Below are positions 39,293-41,504 of a DNA stretch of 41,504 nt, piece by piece; the stretch's first letter is position 1, and each line of letters opens with the position of its first letter. The DNA is from an uncultured Oscillospiraceae bacterium (GTDB taxonomy: Bacteria; Bacillota; Clostridia; Oscillospirales; Oscillospiraceae), in contig CALXGE010000011.1 in the NCBI GenBank assembly GCA_944387775.1, forward strand, positions 1 through 41,504, given 5' to 3'. Made by a program: the position numbers and the translations under genes. The notes under the pieces are model-generated. The model did no database searches and was not told the origin of the DNA. It saw only the letters and a list, made by a program, of their open reading frames with translations.

Positions 39293-39335
39293 GGCATGGG
39301 ACAAAGCGGGGCCGCAGCCCCGCCTGTCCCATACC
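39293..39335 (-). repeat. Palindrome B between grdB and trxB
   Basis: On the plus strand, GGCATGGGACA (39293-39303) faces TGTCCCATACC (39325-39335), with an inner GCGGGGC (39306-39312) pairing GCCCCGC (39317-39323). The arms match palindrome A with one compensating change (T-A there, C-G here) and the same wobble position. It follows the grdB stop. Confidence 0.75.
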
Positions 39336-39356
39336 GGGAATTAAATCCGCAACGGA

Positions 39357-40661
39357 TTAGACCTCGAAGATGGTCTGATCCTCGACCTCAGTGGTCAGAG
39401 CCTCCAGGGCACGCTCCACCAGCTTGCGGCGGAGAGCCTTCTCCTCATCGTGGGAGAGGGCGGGGTTGCCCAGGGGGTGGGGGATAGCGATGGTGGGAAC
39501 AATTCTGTTGGCGCCCACCGTCATGGAGATAGGAGTGACCGTGCACATATGCACCACGGGGATACCGGCACGCTCGATCTCTTTAACCATCGTTGCACCG
39601 CAACGAGTGCAGGTACCTCAGGTACTGGTCATGATAACGGCATGAACACCGGCCTGGAGCAGCTTCTGAGCATACTCGGCAGCAAAAGACTTGGCGTTGG
39701 CCACGGAGGTGCCGTTACCAACAGTGGTGTAGAAGAAATCGTGGAGCTTGCCGATCTTGCCCTCGCGCTCCATATCCCGCAGCACGTCCACAGGCAGGAC
39801 GCGGTTGGGATCGGCGTTGGCGTAGACAGGATCGTAACCGCCGTGAGCGGTCTCATAGCCCTCGCTGGTCAGAGCCTCCACACCGGCGATGTTGTACTCA
39901 CCGTAGTGGGAAGCGGAGGAGGACTCGATGTGGTCGGGGTTGCCCTTGGGGACAATACCGCCGGAAGTGCACAGGGCGATGGTAGCCTTGCTCAGATCCT
40001 TGACAGCGGGATTGGGAGCCACACGGTCGAAAGAGGGCATGGGATACTCGGTGGTGAAGGGCTTGCCATTGAGCTTGGCAACCAGCATGTCGACAGCGCG
40101 CTCAGCACCGACCTTCTTCTCGAAGAAGTTCTTGCGGATGCCGTTGGGCATATAGCCCTCCTCGCAGGAGGCGCCGATCTTCTCACCCTTCATCATCTTC
40201 AGGGCCAGCTTAGCCATAGCGGGGGCAGCCTTGCGCATGCCGGCGGCGCTGTTGGCGGTAGCGACCATGAGGACCTTGTTCTTCAGGTCTGCACCGGGGT
40301 TCTCCTCGTACATACCAGTCAGAACGGGAATGCCCAGCTCATCCTGCACAGCGGCGCAGATGGTGGCGCAGGCGTAGCCGTAACGGCCAGCGTTGAAAGC
40401 AGGACCAGCCAGGAAGAAGTCGGGCTTCTCAGCCTTGACCCAGTCCAGGATCTGAGCCTTGGCATCAGCCTCGTGCTCAGCGAAGTAGGAGTCGCCGCAG
40501 ACTACGGTCTTGACGATCTCAGCCTCGCCCTTCCAAGCCTGATTGAATGCCAGGCCGGGACCGACGATGCCCTCCCGCAGCTCGGGAGCCACATGAGCCA
40601 TCTCCTCGCCGCCGATGTTGGCGAAGAACTGGTTAATATAGTGTACTACTTTATAACTCAT
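39357..40661 (-). CDS. grdB: Glycine reductase complex selenoprotein B (substrate-specific)
   Basis: A 434-residue GrdB with selenocysteine at residue 348, encoded by TGA at 39618-39620 in ...VIMTST-Sec-GTCTRCGATMVKEIE. With the pyruvoyl subunits made from GrdE it binds the substrate as a Schiff base and gives the carboxymethyl group to GrdA. The N terminus is MSYKVVHYINQFFANIGGEEMAHVAPELREG. A conventional gene finder would split it at the TGA. A stem-loop for selenocysteine insertion follows the TGA. Sarcosine- and betaine-specific homologues (GrdF, GrdH) are similar, so glycine specificity rests on the operon context. The start follows grdE by 24 bases with AAAGGAGG. Confidence 0.95.
39591..39620 (-). 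promoter_or_regulatory. Selenocysteine codon and SECIS-like hairpin in grdB
   Basis: Downstream of the TGA (39618-39620) on the minus strand, CGTTGC (39600-39605) pairs with GCAACG (39591-39596) around a GGT loop. The loop begins 18 bases after the TGA, a distance and GGU loop consistent with bacterial SECIS elements bound by SelB. Confidence 0.75.
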
Positions 40662-40685
40662 AATGAATGATCCTCCTTTCCTTCA

Positions 40686-41504
40686 TTATCGGGCGCTGAG
40701 ACGGTTGAAGCCCATCTCGTTGGTAGCGCCGGTGATAACCTGGAGCTCGGCCTCGATGGTGCCGTCGGGACGCAGGGAACCAGCATGACCGCCGGCGATG
40801 ACGTCCACATAGTCCAGGGTGCCGATCACCTTGTCCAGCTTGGGCAGGATGATGACCTCGTTGGCGTTACCGCCGGTGACAACGGCGTCGGCCAGAGGAT
40901 CGGCGTCAGCCAGGGACTGGGACTTACCATCCTGGCCGGCGTACTCGTCGGTGATGATGGTGGTCTTGACGCCCTGGAGCTCGATCTTCTTGGTGTTCAT
41001 GATCAGGTCGGTGTCGGGGTTACCGAAGCCTTCCTGGGACACGATAGCGCCATCCAGATCCAGCAGGCGGCAGAGCTTAGCGGTCCAGTCGGAGGAGCGC
41101 TGCTTGTCAGCCAGGTAAACGTTCTCGTTGGTGATGATGTTGCAGACGTAGTTCAGGGTCTTGCCGTGAGCGGCGAACAGAGCTTTCACCACGGGGTTGT
41201 TCTGGTGATGATAGGTGGTGTTCTTGTCGCAGGCGGACACGCAGTTACCGCTGATGATGGCGCCATCCATGGTCTCGGTGGGGTTGAGGATGGTGGTCAG
41301 GCTGCGCTTGGCATCCACGCCGTAGACGTAGGTGTCGTGGAGCAGGCCCTGGCTCTGCAGCATGTGGACATAAGCCACGCGGGGCAGGTCGGGATACTTC
41401 TCGATGCCCTCCTTGATGCCCAGAGTCTCAAACTCCTGGGTCTCGTCGGGGGTCACGTTCCGGCCGATCTCACCGATGAAGGTGGCGGCCCGCAGGCCGG
41501 CGAT
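40686..41504 (-). CDS. grdE: Glycine reductase complex protein B proprotein, 5' end cut by the window
   Basis: The last 272 residues of GrdE; the frame stays open to the window end (IAGLRAATFIGEIGRNVTPDE upstream of the first Met), so roughly the first third is missing. GrdE is a proprotein that self-cleaves before a Cys, which becomes the pyruvoyl group that captures glycine. That site is ISGNCVSACDKNT, with the Cys codon at 41241-41243. Downstream are VIILPKLDKVIGTLDYVDVIAGGHAGSLRPDG and VITGATNEMGFNRL. It is the first visible gene of the grd locus; any grdX or regulator would lie outside. Confidence 0.95.
   Translation of the reverse strand: MAGLRAATFIGEIGRNVTPDETQEFETLGIKEGIEKYPDLPRVAYVHMLQSQGLLHDTYVYGVDAKRSLTTILNPTETMDGAIISGNCVSACDKNTTYHHQNNPVVKALFAAHGKTLNYVCNIITNENVYLADKQRSSDWTAKLCRLLDLDGAIVSQEGFGNPDTDLIMNTKKIELQGVKTTIITDEYAGQDGKSQSLADADPLADAVVTGGNANEVIILPKLDKVIGTLDYVDVIAGGHAGSLRPDGTIEAELQVITGATNEMGFNRLSAR

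Overview
The window looks like a chromosomal stretch of a GC-rich, strictly anaerobic, probably spore-forming gut Clostridia of the Oscillospiraceae type (Flavonifractor, Intestinimonas, Lawsonibacter and Oscillibacter are the genera I would compare first). This is inferred from gene content: a selenoprotein glycine reductase operon, a monomeric [FeFe]-hydrogenase, split transketolase, an RsiV-type lysozyme sensor, a lipoprotein serpin and a spore-surface-like locus. Ribosome binding sites are strong AGGAGG types, and several genes start with TTG or GTG. No rRNA, tRNA, CRISPR array or insertion sequence was seen.

Layout. 1-3100 (minus): surface-protein locus with a broken glycosyltransferase, a choice-of-anchor A protein with a Ser-Thr-Thr repeat, a small protein sharing its C-terminal module, and a startless coding-like remnant. 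3101-4287 (minus): CYTH protein and TetR regulator. 4484-9625 (plus), divergent from them: FGGY sugar kinase, class III aminotransferase, RubisCO-like protein (RLP) and MtnX-like HAD phosphatase. This looks like a dedicated catabolic or salvage pathway and is the best candidate for an undescribed system. 9787-12062: thioredoxin, Crp/Fnr regulator and a YitT-family membrane protein behind a structured leader. 12152-16190: MarR regulator with a heterodimeric ABC exporter. 16259-21054 (minus): larB-larC-GIY-YIG, serpin and larE, that is, nickel-pincer cofactor synthesis without a visible larA.

21058-26680 (minus): polysaccharide deacetylase, ECF-type S component, TM1266-type protein, [FeFe]-hydrogenase and a NuoF-tail/GltD-like flavoprotein. 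27162-31111: metallo-beta-lactamase-fold protein, 6-phosphofructokinase (minus), DUF6512-like membrane protein, and an ECF sigma factor with an RsiV-like anti-sigma factor. 31314-33916: split transketolase (minus) and a phosphoglycolate-phosphatase-like HAD (plus).

34042-41504 (minus): glycine reductase locus in the order grdE (cut by the window end), grdB, trxB, trxA, grdA, grdC, grdD and an unrecognised 97-residue protein. Both grdB and grdA have an in-frame TGA for selenocysteine. Thioredoxin reductase and the GCVPC thioredoxin supply electrons, GrdB/GrdE activate glycine through a pyruvoyl group, GrdA carries the carboxymethyl group and GrdC/GrdD release acetyl phosphate. Internal promoters and two matching palindromes suggest that trxB-trxA-grdA can be expressed separately from grdE-grdB.
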